NCBI RefSeq assembly: GCF_902499115.1 | Contig: NZ_CABVPN010000005.1 | Coordinates: 186,001-250,000 of the forward strand | Origin: Burkholderia diffusa | GTDB lineage: Bacteria; Pseudomonadota; Gammaproteobacteria; Burkholderiales; Burkholderiaceae | Length of the DNA: 64,000 nucleotides | Direction: 5' to 3' | Shown: piece after piece, positions 34,187 to 43,491 of the stretch | Position numbering within the stretch: position 1 is the stretch's first letter | How the letters are laid out: every line of letters begins with the position of its first letter | Program-made: the position numbers and the translations under genes | The notes under the pieces: model-generated | Told to the model about the DNA's origin: nothing | Database searches by the model: none | What the model saw: the letters and a program-made list of their open reading frames with translations, nothing else

Positions 34187-36613
34187 TCAGTCCGGCTTGC
34201 GCTCCGGTGCAGCACGCGGTGGCGGCTCGGCGACCGGGGTGCCGGCGGTAGGGCCACCATTCTCATCGTTCTCGGGCGCCACGGGCCGCGAACCGTCGTC
34301 ATACGCGACGAGGCTGCGCTGCGGATTCGCGATCCGGATTCCGCGTTCGCGGAACAGCACCGCGATACGCCGGTTGAATTCGCGCTGCACACCCCAGCGC
34401 GCAGAGTCCTTGCACTGGATCTGTCCGGCCAGCGCGATCGTCGCGCCGTCGACCTGGTCGATGCCCCAGTAGCTGAAATCCGACAGGATGCCGTCCTTGT
34501 AATTCGGATCGTCGCGCAACGCGGCGCCGATCTCCTTCAGCGTCTCGATCGCGCGATCGATGTCCTGGCCGTACGCGATGCTGACCTTGACGGCTGCGTT
34601 GCCGAGCCCGCGATTCGTGTTGTTGACGGTCGTAACGGAGCTGAACGGGATCGTGTACAGCGACCCGTCGCCCGCGCGCAGCCGCACGGTGCGGATCGAC
34701 AGGTATTCGACCGTGCCGGACACGCCGGCGAGCGTGACCCAGTCTCCCACCTGCATCGCGTTCTCCATCAGCAGGAAGATCCCGGTGATGAAATCCTGCA
34801 CGAGCTTCTGCGAGCCGAAGCCGAGCGCGACGCCGAAGATGCTGGCGCCGGCGAGCAGTGGACCGATGTTCACGCCGATTTCGCTGAGGCCCGTCAGCAC
34901 GACGACGAGCGCGATCATGATGAACAGCAGCGAACGCAGCATCGGCAGCAGCGTGCGTAACCGCGCCGCGCGCACGAGGTTGCCTTCGTGTGTCCACTGC
35001 TGCAGGCGGCGCTCGATCGCGATGTTCGCGGCTTCCCATACGATCAGCGCGACGACGGCCGCGATCGCGATCGTGATCAGCGCCGACGCGAGCCGATGGC
35101 CGATCGTGCCGGTCTGGAAGGCGTGGAAGATCGGCACGCCCCAGATCTGCAGCAGCACCACGACGGTCGCGACGGCGATCACCGCCGACACGATCTGGCG
35201 CACCAGCGGGTAGTAGCGGTACGCGTGCAGGTGGACCAGCGTGCGATCGTCGTCGCGGCGCTGGAACAGTCGAGCGAGCGCACCGAACACGACGATCGAC
35301 ACGATCCGCATGCCGATCACCGCGGCGATCGAGCGGCCGCCGAGCGTGATCAGCACGCGGTAGCCGTTGTGGACGTCGAGCGCCCACACGAACCACAGCG
35401 CCATCACGACGAATACCGAAACGGGCGCCCACGCGTCGGCGAGCGCGTTGCCGATCATCGCGAAGGCCGGCCGATCGTCGCCGGCCGCGCGGATGCGGGC
35501 GGCGACCGGCTGGCGGCACCGGAGAATCAGCGCCGAGATCATCAAGTGGCCGACGAGCGCGACGGCTTTCAGCAGCGCTACGTGACCGGCGTCGCTGAGG
35601 CCGAAGCTCGCGGCGATCTCGACCGCGGCCGTGCAGACGCCGACGACGATCGCGATCCGCGCGATCGAGCGCTGCGCGATCGCGGCCCATGCGTCGCTGA
35701 CGTGCAGCAGCCGCAATTGCGGCGCATCGGGCTGGAAGAACAGCCGGCTGACAATCGTCACGAGGCGGCAGATCACGTAGATGTCGATCAGCGATTCGAG
35801 TGCGGTTTCGGTCGGCGTGCCGGCGCCGTCGAGCACCGACATCGTCAGGCTCGCGACGCCGACGAACGCCAGCAGCGGCACCACGCGCAGCGCGAGGCTG
35901 ACCAGCGCGCGCGGCATCCGGCGCAGCAGCGTGGTGTGGCGCCGCGCATGGCCACGGCCTTGCGACGACGTATCGGGCGCGGCGCTGGCGTCGTCCGGCG
36001 CTGACGGCCTGGCGTCATCCGGCCCGGCTGGCTCGGGCTCGGCCCGACGCGACGATTCGGCCCGACGCGTGCCCATGGCGGCCAGCGCGCGCCGCAGGAG
36101 CCGCTTCGCGAACCATTCGACGACGAACGCGGGCACGAGCACGGCGAGGATGACCAGGATCGCGCGCGTGAGGTCCGCGCGTTCGTCGGTTCGCACCAGC
36201 CGCTCGTGCCACCAGCGGCCGACGGAGCCGACATCGAGTAGCGAGCGCAGCGATTCGTTCAGCGCGGCGCCGATTTCGCCGGCCCAATGTGCCCCCTGCC
36301 GGACGAGCATCGACGCGAGCCCGTTCGTCGTGAGCGCGGCTGGGGCGGCGGATGCCGCGCTGGCCGGTGTCGCGGCGCTCGCCGGAAGCGCGGGCGTGCT
36401 CAGCACGCCGACGGCCGCGATCGCGCGCAACGTCGTTTCGACCTGCTCGCGCTCGCGTGGATTTTGCAGGACGGAGAGGGCCTGCTGCGCCTGTTGCGGC
36501 GTCAATGCCGGCACGGCGCCGGAGGCCGCCGATGGGGCGGCTGGTGCAGGGGTAGCCGCGTGGGCGATCGATACGACGGCGGCGAGCAGCCAGCCGAGCA
36601 GGAAATGTCGCAT
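34187..36613 (-). CDS. Large MscS-type mechanosensitive channel
   Basis: An 808-residue inner-membrane protein. A signal peptide (MRHFLLGWLLAAVVSIAHAA) leads a periplasmic domain with an Ala/Pro-rich linker; about ten membrane spans follow, then the MscS pore and beta domain (LLAGASIFGVALGFGSQKLVQDFITGIFLLMENAMQVGDWV, about residues 580-620), and a cytoplasmic C-terminal domain. The size and layout are like E. coli YbiO/MscM rather than the small MscS. It opens under membrane tension to release solutes. I chose ATG 36613 for the signal peptide; an upstream in-frame ATG exists, and neither has a good ribosome site. Confidence 0.9.
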   Translation of the reverse strand: MRHFLLGWLLAAVVSIAHAATPAPAAPSAASGAVPALTPQQAQQALSVLQNPREREQVETTLRAIAAVGVLSTPALPASAATPASAASAAPAALTTNGLASMLVRQGAHWAGEIGAALNESLRSLLDVGSVGRWWHERLVRTDERADLTRAILVILAVLVPAFVVEWFAKRLLRRALAAMGTRRAESSRRAEPEPAGPDDARPSAPDDASAAPDTSSQGRGHARRHTTLLRRMPRALVSLALRVVPLLAFVGVASLTMSVLDGAGTPTETALESLIDIYVICRLVTIVSRLFFQPDAPQLRLLHVSDAWAAIAQRSIARIAIVVGVCTAAVEIAASFGLSDAGHVALLKAVALVGHLMISALILRCRQPVAARIRAAGDDRPAFAMIGNALADAWAPVSVFVVMALWFVWALDVHNGYRVLITLGGRSIAAVIGMRIVSIVVFGALARLFQRRDDDRTLVHLHAYRYYPLVRQIVSAVIAVATVVVLLQIWGVPIFHAFQTGTIGHRLASALITIAIAAVVALIVWEAANIAIERRLQQWTHEGNLVRAARLRTLLPMLRSLLFIMIALVVVLTGLSEIGVNIGPLLAGASIFGVALGFGSQKLVQDFITGIFLLMENAMQVGDWVTLAGVSGTVEYLSIRTVRLRAGDGSLYTIPFSSVTTVNNTNRGLGNAAVKVSIAYGQDIDRAIETLKEIGAALRDDPNYKDGILSDFSYWGIDQVDGATIALAGQIQCKDSARWGVQREFNRRIAVLFRERGIRIANPQRSLVAYDDGSRPVAPENDENGGPTAGTPVAEPPPRAAPERKPD

Positions 36614-36823
36614 GGGGAGGCATGCGGGCGCACATCGAAATGTGGCCCGCCGGTCTGGACGATGGACGGAAGTTAACATGATCGCGAACGGACCCGAATA
36701 GTTCCGCCGACGAATATTCGCTTGCGACGTGGCGGGTCGGGAACGAAACGTGCTCGCCGGCACATCGATTCGGTGCAAACCACGACTGCGGCTACATGCG
36801 GCGAACTCCGGATTCCTGATGAA

Positions 36824-37789
36824 TCAGCCCTGCTCGTCGTGAAAGATCGGCAGCACGTGCTCGGCGATTTCCTCGATGACCTCGCGCACGGGCCGGTCCG
36901 AGCCGGGATTCAGCGTGACGTGGTGCGTGCCGGCTGCGCGCATGTCCCGCAAGATGCCGACCAACGCATTCCGTCCGGTCGCGTAGCCGAGCGACAGCGC
37001 GCGGGCCGGCGCATCGCGATTCGCATCGAGATCGAGCCGCATCGATACGCCGAACGCGCGAAAGCCCGGTTGAGCCAGCCGGTCGACGGCCGCGCGCCAC
37101 ATCGAATAACGAGAACGCTGCGTGTCCGGATCGCGGTGGTACGTCATCCAGCCGATCGCGTTCCGAGCGATCCAGTCGACGCTCTGTCCGCCCGAACCGA
37201 CCGCGAGCATCGGCACCGCGGCATCGCCGCGCGGCAGCAGCGTGAAGTCGGGCGCGTCCGGCGGTGTTTCGTCGGGCAGCACGCGGGACGGCACGCCGAG
37301 CGCGGCCGCAACGATGTCCCAATGCCGGCGATACCGGTCGCGCCGCGTTTGAGCATCGACGCCGAACGCCGCATATTCGGGCGGCCGGTCGCCGGAGCCG
37401 AGGCCGAGGACGAAGCGTCCGCCGGACAGCGTCGCGACCGACAGCGCGCCTTTCGCGATATGCAGCGGATGACGCAGCGGCAGCACGATCGCGCCGCTGG
37501 CGAGCACGATCCGGCGCGTGCGCGACGCGAGCGCGCCGAGCAGCACCCACGGATCGAGGTGCCCGACCGGGTCGGGATAGTCGGCGCTGTTCAGCGGTAC
37601 GTCGCGAATCCACAGTGCGCGAAAGCCGAGCGAATCGGCCCGCGCCGCGAGTTCGAGCTGCTCGTTGAAATCGGCGACGGTCCGGCCGCTGCGCAGCAGC
37701 GGCAGCGTCAGGCCGATCGACAGCCGCTCGGCCGAGAAGATGCGCTGCGCGACGTCGGCGCGGCCGGAGGCGGGCAGGGGCATGTCCAT
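36824..37789 (-). CDS. Luciferase-like (LLM) flavin-dependent oxidoreductase
   Basis: A 321-residue TIM-barrel monooxygenase relative. FNEQLELAARADSLGFRALWIRDVP, LASRTRRIVLASGAIVLPLRHPLHIAKGALSVATLSGGRFVLGLGSGD and the C-terminal helix are typical of F420- or FMN-dependent LLM enzymes; the overall pattern recalls the TIGR03571 group. Substrate unknown. It is a single-gene unit, upstream of mscS on the same strand with 210 bases between. Confidence 0.88.
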   Translation of the reverse strand: MDMPLPASGRADVAQRIFSAERLSIGLTLPLLRSGRTVADFNEQLELAARADSLGFRALWIRDVPLNSADYPDPVGHLDPWVLLGALASRTRRIVLASGAIVLPLRHPLHIAKGALSVATLSGGRFVLGLGSGDRPPEYAAFGVDAQTRRDRYRRHWDIVAAALGVPSRVLPDETPPDAPDFTLLPRGDAAVPMLAVGSGGQSVDWIARNAIGWMTYHRDPDTQRSRYSMWRAAVDRLAQPGFRAFGVSMRLDLDANRDAPARALSLGYATGRNALVGILRDMRAAGTHHVTLNPGSDRPVREVIEEIAEHVLPIFHDEQG

Positions 37790-38859
37790 TCCTTGAAGAC
37801 GGAGCGAAGCAGGCGCGCTCCGTAGGGTGTTCGCATGCTAGCGTGTTTGCGCGACGCTTGCGACGCGCGGCGAGCGATACACGGCGGCATCGGCGGGTCC
37901 GGCATGATCGGCGCCTTCGGTTATCGGGCAATCAATCGGCATGAACTGACCTCGGCAAGTGGTGGTCGGTCTCGTGGCGGGCACGGTGCTGTTCGTGTTC
38001 GGCGGCGCTCGCACGGTTGAGGCGACGCACGCCGATCTATGCAGGACCGCCGAGGAGTCGGGCATCACGCGGGCCTCCGGGACGGGTTGCCTCGGATCAC
38101 GTGCGCGCTCGACCACGCATGCGCGGCCAGGGGCGGGCGATTGTAAGCGGATCGTCGGGCGTCGTGCAGGTGCAGACGTCTCGCCGGCGCACACGTCACA
38201 TTCCTGCAACACCGGCGCCGCGCCCGTCCGCCGATCGCGCGCGCCGTTTCCCGTCGTTTCACTTTCGAAACGTTCACGCATTTCTGTCGCCGCCCGATCT
38301 GCATCGGGGTCACTTCACCGGCCGCGCCGCCTTGCGCCGCGAAGCATGGTGCGCTCCTTGCATATCTGTGTGTGCCGTGAGCGCGATCGCCGGCGCGGTA
38401 GAGGGCCGGCCATCGCTTCAGTGGGTCGGACGCATCGAAGACGGGGACAAGAGAATGAGAACAGACCGAATCGCAACGTGTCGTGTTGCAAAAATGAATC
38501 GCCGACCTGCCCGAGAATTCGTTTCGCCGTTGATTGCGGTGACATGAGCGTGCGGCTTTTCGTTCCATCCGAACAATCCGGGTTCGTTCCGAACGACGAC
38601 GTGCAGGCGTGACGCACCAGGCCGACCGGTGCCAGTCGGCCGTCGGGGATGAACCGCCGAGCACGTGGATGGGCAATCAATCATGAGATATGGATCGTCA
38701 TGCCGACGCGCGAAACGCCTGCGTGCCGAGCGCGACGCATGCGTGTGCCTGCCGCACGCACCGCCGCGCGGCGATCCGCCCGACATCGGGAAATCGAAGG
38801 TGTAGTCCAGGGGAAAGGTCCGCCGGCGGCGCCGCGGTGGATCCGACGACATTGTGCTG
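37790..38859. other. 1.07 kb without a convincing gene
   Basis: Several long frames exist on both strands but none has a ribosome site or coherent protein. On the plus strand a short membrane-like segment (VVVGLVAGTVLFVFGGART, from about 37959) follows a frame opening MIGAFGYRAINRHELTSAS at 37903; together they could be a decayed gene interrupted by a frameshift. The rest looks like non-coding DNA. The probable small RNA described next lies at its right end. Confidence 0.4.
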
Positions 38860-38934
38860 TCAGTTGATCCACTACCCCGATGGATCAATTGTTGGAGCGC
38901 CCATCGCCATGTGGTCGATGGGCGTCTTTTTTTG
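38860..38934 (+). ncRNA. Candidate small RNA: two hairpins ending in a perfect terminator
   Basis: Hairpin 1 is TTGATCCA (38864-38871), loop CTACCCCGA, TGGATCAA (38881-38888). Hairpin 2 is GCGCCCATCG (38897-38906), nine-base loop, CGATGGGCGT (38916-38925), immediately followed by CTTTTTTTG. The second is a textbook Rho-independent terminator, yet no plus-strand gene ends within 1 kb upstream. The C-rich loop of hairpin 1 could pair with Shine-Dalgarno sequences. The 5' end and promoter are not evident, so the transcript may start further upstream. Confidence 0.5.
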
Positions 38935-39042
38935 CTGCGCCGGTGTCGCGCGCGCCGCCGGCCCGATCGCCCGGCGTTCTGTATCATGTGCTGGCGCGCT
39001 GGCCGCACGGCTTGCCACCGCGCCCGATCACGCGCCGCCAAC

Positions 39043-39939
39043 ATGAACGACATCGCCTTGCCCGACACCTCATCCGCCAGCCTCGATCCGGCCGCGCTCG
39101 ATGCGCTGCACGCGTTCGTCGAGCGCCATCCGCGGCTGCTCGTGCTGACCGGTGCAGGCATCAGCACAGATTCCGGCATTCCCGGCTATCGCGACCGCAA
39201 CGGTCAATGGATGCGCTCGCCGCCGATCCAGCTCCACGAATTCCTCGGGTCCGACACCGCGCGCCGCCGCTATTGGGCGCGCAGCATGATCGGCTGGCCC
39301 GTGGTGGGCCGCGCGCGGCCGAACCGCTCGCATGTCGCGCTCGCGCGGCTCGGCGGCACCGGCCGGATCGAGCGCCTCGTCACGCAGAACGTCGACGGGC
39401 TGCACCAGCGTGCAGGCAGCGGCGACGTGATCGAACTGCATGGCGGCATCAACGGCGTCACGTGCCTCGATTGCGGCGCGCATCACGCGCGCGCGACGAT
39501 CCAGACCTTGCTCGAAACGGACAACCCCGAGCTGCTGGGCACGCAGGCGGAACCCGCCGCCGACGGTGACGCGCACCTCGAATGGGCCGCGCTCGACACG
39601 TTCCGCATCCCGGCCTGCCCGGCCTGCGGCGGGCTGCTGAAGCCGGCGGTGGTGTTCTTCGGCGAGAACGTGCCGCGCGAACGCGTCGCGCTGGCGTCGC
39701 AGGCGCTCGATGCGGCCGATGCGCTGCTCGTCGTCGGCTCGTCGCTGATGGTGTATTCCGGCTACCGGTTCTGCGTGTGGGCCCAGGCGCAGAACAAGCC
39801 CGTCGCCGCGTTGAACCTCGGCCATACGCGCGCCGATCCGATGCTGACGCTGAAGGTCGAGGCGCGTTGCGCGCCCGCGCTCGACGCGCTGAACGCGCGG
39901 CTGGGCGTCGCCGGCGGCGCGCCGGAGCACGCATCGTGA
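39043..39939 (+). CDS. Sirtuin, NAD-dependent protein deacylase
   Basis: A 298-residue class II-like sirtuin. The NAD-binding LTGAGISTDSGIPGYRD (about residues 32-48), TQNVDGLHQRAG with ELHGG (catalytic His), the zinc cysteines CLDCG and CPACGG, and FFGENVP are all intact. It removes acyl groups from lysines using NAD+. Its last four bases (GTGA) overlap the start of the DUF938 methyltransferase gene, so the pair is translationally coupled. Confidence 0.94.
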   Translation: MNDIALPDTSSASLDPAALDALHAFVERHPRLLVLTGAGISTDSGIPGYRDRNGQWMRSPPIQLHEFLGSDTARRRYWARSMIGWPVVGRARPNRSHVALARLGGTGRIERLVTQNVDGLHQRAGSGDVIELHGGINGVTCLDCGAHHARATIQTLLETDNPELLGTQAEPAADGDAHLEWAALDTFRIPACPACGGLLKPAVVFFGENVPRERVALASQALDAADALLVVGSSLMVYSGYRFCVWAQAQNKPVAALNLGHTRADPMLTLKVEARCAPALDALNARLGVAGGAPEHAS

Positions 39940-40577
39940 CCGGGCCGACGTCCTCGCCCGATCCGTCCGCGCGGCTGTCGGCGCCGGCGGCCGAGCGCAA
40001 TCGCGGGCCGATCCTCGACGTGCTGCGTCGCGTGCTGCCGGCCAGCGGCGACGTGCTCGAGATCGCGAGCGGCACCGGGCAGCATGCGGTCCATTTCGCG
40101 CAGGCGCTGCCGGCGCTGCGCTGGCAGCCGAGCGATCCTGACGCACACGCGCGCCGCTCGATCGCCGCGTGGGTCGCGCATGCCGGCCTCGCGAACCTGG
40201 CCGAGCCGCTGGCGTTCGACGTGCGGGATGCGTCGTGGCCGGCCGCGGCGTTCGACGCGATCGTCTGCATCAACATGGTCCACATCTCGCCGTGGGCCTG
40301 CACCGACGCACTGTTCGCCGGCGCGTCGCGCGTGCTGCGTCCGGGCGGCGTGCTGTTCCTGTACGGCCCGTATCGCCGCGAAGGCCGGCACACGGCGCCG
40401 TCCAACGAAGCGTTCGACCAGCAGTTGCGCAGCCGCGACCCGTCGTGGGGCGTTCGCGATCTCGAGGCGGTCGTCGCGCTCGGCCTCGACCGCGGGCTCG
40501 ACTGCATCGAGGTCGTCGAGATGCCGGCGAACAACCTGAGCGTCGTGTTCAGGCGCCTGCCGCACGCGGAGCAGTGA
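39936..40577 (+). CDS. DUF938 family SAM-dependent methyltransferase-like protein
   Basis: A 213-residue Rossmann-fold protein: ERNRGPILDVLRRVLPASGDVLEIASGTGQHAVHFA (SAM-binding motif I, about residues 21-56), LRWQPSDPD, and CINMVHISPWA followed by LRPGGVLFLYGPYRREG. DUF938 proteins have no established substrate. The start is GTG 39936, overlapping the sirtuin stop. In-frame upstream sequence belongs to the other gene's frame and is not part of it. Confidence 0.9.
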   Translation: MTGPTSSPDPSARLSAPAAERNRGPILDVLRRVLPASGDVLEIASGTGQHAVHFAQALPALRWQPSDPDAHARRSIAAWVAHAGLANLAEPLAFDVRDASWPAAAFDAIVCINMVHISPWACTDALFAGASRVLRPGGVLFLYGPYRREGRHTAPSNEAFDQQLRSRDPSWGVRDLEAVVALGLDRGLDCIEVVEMPANNLSVVFRRLPHAEQ

Positions 40578-40673
40578 TACGCAAGCGCGCATCGCAGCCG
40601 GGTTTCCACTATCCTTTCGCCTGTGCGCGCGACCCGGTTCGGTCGCGCCCTGTTTTTTCCGGAGAATTGACTA

Positions 40674-42086
40674 ATGGGCAAACAAGCAATCGGTGTGATC
40701 GGGCTCGCGGTGATGGGCCGCAATCTCGCACTCAATATCGAGAGCCGCGGTTACGCGGTGTCGGTGTATAACCGCAGCCGCGAGAAAACCGACGAACTGA
40801 TCGCCGAATTCCCCGGCCGTAATCTGGTACCGACCTATACCCTCGAAGAGTTCGTCGCGTCGCTCGAGACGCCGCGCCGGATCCTGATGATGGTGAAGGC
40901 CGGCGAAGCGACCGATGCGACGATCGCATCGCTCAAGCCGCTGCTCGAGAAGGGCGACGTGCTGATCGACGGCGGGAATACGCACTTCACGGACACGATC
41001 CGCCGCAACCAGGAACTCGCGCAATCGGGCCTGCACTTCATTGGCACCGGCGTGTCCGGCGGCGAAGAGGGCGCGCTGCGCGGCCCGTCGATCATGCCGG
41101 GCGGCCAGCGCGACGCGTACGACCTGGTCGAGCCGATCCTCAAGCAGATCGCCGCGAAGGCCCCGTCGGACGGCGAGCCGTGCGTCGCGTACATGGGTCC
41201 GGACGGTGCGGGCCACTACGTGAAGATGGTCCACAACGGCATCGAATACGGCGACATGCAGCTGATCGCCGAAAGCTATGCCGTGCTGAAGGACGTCGCG
41301 GGCCTGACCAACGACGAACTCGGCGCGGTATACACCGAGTGGAATCAGGGCGAGCTCGACAGCTATCTGATCGAGATCACGTCGAAGATCTTCGGCAAGA
41401 AGGACGAAGAAACCGGCAAGCACCTCGTCGACGTGATCCTCGATCGCGCCGCGCAGAAGGGCACCGGCAAGTGGACGAGCCAGAACGCCCTGGATCTGGG
41501 CGTGCCGCTGCCGCTGATCACCGAGTCGGTGTTCGCGCGCGTGCTGTCGTCGTTGAAGACCGAGCGCGTCGCGGCCAGCAAGATCCTGTCGGGCCCGGCC
41601 GCCGCGTCGTTCGACGGCGATCGCGCCGCGTTCGTCGAAGCGGTGCGCCGCGCGCTGTACCTGAGCAAGGTGATCTCGTACGCGCAGGGCTTCGCGCAAC
41701 TGCGCATGGCGTCCGAAGAGTATGGCTGGAACCTCGATCTCGGGACGATCGCGAAGATCTTCCGCGCGGGCTGCATCATCCGCGCGCGATTCCTGCAGAA
41801 GATCACCGACGCGTACGCGAAGGATCCGGCGCTCGCGAACCTGCTGCTCGACCCGTATTTCAAGGACATCGCCGCGAATTACCAGGCGTCGCTGCGCGAC
41901 GTCGTGGTGGCTGCCGTAAAGGCAGGCGTGCCGGTGCCGGCGTTCGCGTCGGCGGTCGCGTACTTCGACAGCTACCGTTCGGAGCGGCTGCCGGCGAACC
42001 TTGTGCAGGCGCAGCGCGACTTCTTCGGCGCCCATACGTTCGAGCGTACCGACCGGCCGGGCAGCTTCCACGCGAACTGGTCGTGA
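40674..42086 (+). CDS. gnd: 6-phosphogluconate dehydrogenase, decarboxylating
   Basis: A 470-residue enzyme producing ribulose 5-phosphate, CO2 and NADPH in the oxidative pentose phosphate pathway. The NADP site GVIGLAVMGRNLALNIESRGYAVSVYNRS (residues 6-34), IDGGNTHFTDT, GTGVSGGEEGAL, the catalytic Lys in KMVHNGIEYGDMQLI and the C-terminal GAHTFERTDRPGSFHANW are all present. Length equals the long (E. coli-type) enzyme. An ATG with GGAGAA upstream supports the start. Confidence 0.97.
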   Translation: MGKQAIGVIGLAVMGRNLALNIESRGYAVSVYNRSREKTDELIAEFPGRNLVPTYTLEEFVASLETPRRILMMVKAGEATDATIASLKPLLEKGDVLIDGGNTHFTDTIRRNQELAQSGLHFIGTGVSGGEEGALRGPSIMPGGQRDAYDLVEPILKQIAAKAPSDGEPCVAYMGPDGAGHYVKMVHNGIEYGDMQLIAESYAVLKDVAGLTNDELGAVYTEWNQGELDSYLIEITSKIFGKKDEETGKHLVDVILDRAAQKGTGKWTSQNALDLGVPLPLITESVFARVLSSLKTERVAASKILSGPAAASFDGDRAAFVEAVRRALYLSKVISYAQGFAQLRMASEEYGWNLDLGTIAKIFRAGCIIRARFLQKITDAYAKDPALANLLLDPYFKDIAANYQASLRDVVVAAVKAGVPVPAFASAVAYFDSYRSERLPANLVQAQRDFFGAHTFERTDRPGSFHANWS

Positions 42087-42286
42087 CCGGCTGGCGAGGA
42101 CGGTATTGTTGCGAAATTCTATTCTTTGAGTAGGGTTTTTCGTTCCCGGATCCCGGAATTGTTGGCTCCGAGGAAACAGTGTTTTCGTTCTTTCATGGTT
42201 TTCCCTAGGTGATCTCGGGACTAAACTTTGTTCAATCGCTGCAGACATGGTGTGTGCGGCGGAGCAAAAAAATCCCGGAGGTAATC

Positions 42287-42631
42287 ATGAAATCGCTGAT
42301 CGCAACGTTCGCTGCTGCTGCTGTCCTCGCCGTTCCTGCCGTCTCGTTCGCCCAACAGAACGCCCCCGTCACCCGTGCGCAGGTGAAGGCCGAACTGGCC
42401 CAACTGCAACAGGCCGGCTACAAGCTGGGCAGCGACCGTACCGACTACCCGGCAAGCATCCAGGCAGCTGAAGCCCGTGTGAACCCGCAACAGAACGTGG
42501 CCGCTGCCGATACGAGCGGCTACGGTGCGCAACCGGCCGCTCAGCAGGAATCGGGCGCTCCGGCGGCCGCCAAGACCGGCTGGCAGGTCAAGCGCGTGTC
42601 GGATGGCGCACCGGTCTACAAGGGTCGTTAA
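42287..42631 (+). CDS. DUF4148 small secreted protein
   Basis: A 114-residue protein with a signal peptide (MKSLIATFAAAAVLAVPAVS, cleavage after SFA) and the DUF4148 core VTRAQVKAELAQLQQAGYKLGSDRTDYPASIQAAEARV. The mature rest is Ala/Gln-rich. Such proteins are numerous in Burkholderia and of unknown function. A strong GGAGG lies 7 bases before the ATG and a near-perfect terminator follows, so it is probably a well-expressed single-gene transcript. Confidence 0.93.
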   Translation: MKSLIATFAAAAVLAVPAVSFAQQNAPVTRAQVKAELAQLQQAGYKLGSDRTDYPASIQAAEARVNPQQNVAAADTSGYGAQPAAQQESGAPAAAKTGWQVKRVSDGAPVYKGR

Positions 42632-42687
42632 TCGTCATCGATCGCCGGCCGCATGTGCGGCCCGATGCGACCCCACGCAGTACCCGC

Positions 42688-42726
42688 AGCCCGTCGTTCC
42701 GCATCACGGAACGACGGGCTGTTTTC
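42688..42726 (+). terminator. Terminator of the DUF4148 gene
   Basis: AGCCCGTCGTTCCG pairs with CGGAACGACGGGCT around ATCA, followed by GTTTTC. The 14-base stem is perfect; it may also serve the convergent 106-residue gene. Confidence 0.88.
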
Positions 42727-42745
42727 ATTGGCGGCACCCGTCGTG

Positions 42746-43066
42746 TCAATGCAGCGGCCGTGGTCCGCGGCCGATGTCCCGGAACAGCGCGTCGGCCGGC
42801 TCCAGCGCCTGCAGCCAGGCCTCGTCGTAGCCGCTCAGCGTGTCGAGCGCGTCGCGCAGCCGCTCGATCGCGAGCACCGGCAGCTCGACGCTGTGCCGGG
42901 TGGCGCCGCTCAGGTGCGCGACGCTCGCCAGTTGGACGAGTGCGTCCGCTGCTTCGGCGACGTCCGTCGCGAACAACAGGTGCCGGTTGAGCAATTCGAC
43001 GAGGCCGCTGGAACCGGCGAAATCCTCGGCGTTGAGCTGCACGGACAGAAACGTCGCATTGTTCAT
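42746..43066 (-). CDS. Hypothetical 106-residue acidic protein
   Basis: Begins MNNATFLSVQLNAEDFAGSS and is rich in Leu, Ala, Asp and Glu (LLFATDVAEAADALVQLASV), predicted mostly helical, with no signal peptide or membrane span. An AGGAG ribosome site lies 8 bases before the ATG, which makes it a real gene rather than a shadow. I do not recognise the family. It is convergent with the DUF4148 gene. Confidence 0.75.
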   Translation of the reverse strand: MNNATFLSVQLNAEDFAGSSGLVELLNRHLLFATDVAEAADALVQLASVAHLSGATRHSVELPVLAIERLRDALDTLSGYDEAWLQALEPADALFRDIGRGPRPLH

Positions 43067-43491
43067 GGTTTTCTCCTCGTTATCGCTGGATCGTGCGGTG
43101 CACCTCCGAGTATAGGAGGCGGCCGGCGGCGGGGCGGCAGTCATCGGTGCGACACGGCTGGCGGCCGTGGAACCGTGGCCTGAAGCCTCCGGACGCCGCG
43201 CGCGATGGGGCTCGCGGCCCGCCGACACGCGTCGGCGATACCGCAAGATTGTTGCCGGATCGGGCGCCTGCCGCGGTCCTGTCCACGACAGATGGTATCT
43301 TTGACGGCCGGGGCGATACGAAAATGGCGCGAAAAAGGGGCCGATGAGCCCGTTCGCGCCGACGTCCCGCCGTGGAAACTGACGGCCGCGAGAGCGGTCG
43401 GATACTGGTTGGTCCGGCCGCCTGGCCGGACATCGTGCGTCGCACGCCGGAGGGCGGTGGGCGGCGCAACGACGCAAATCCGGGAGGACCC
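43067..43491. other. Intergenic stretch, no gene seen
   Basis: About 425 bases between the divergent starts of the 106-residue gene and the LytM gene. Plus-strand frames run through it into the LytM gene but lack ribosome sites and sensible composition. It should hold both promoters; I see no clear -35/-10 pair. Confidence 0.4.

Noticed and set aside
37959..38612. 217-codon plus-strand frame with a short hydrophobic start
   Set aside because: After the first 20 residues it becomes Arg/Ser-rich with no domain or ribosome site; listed only as a possible remnant.
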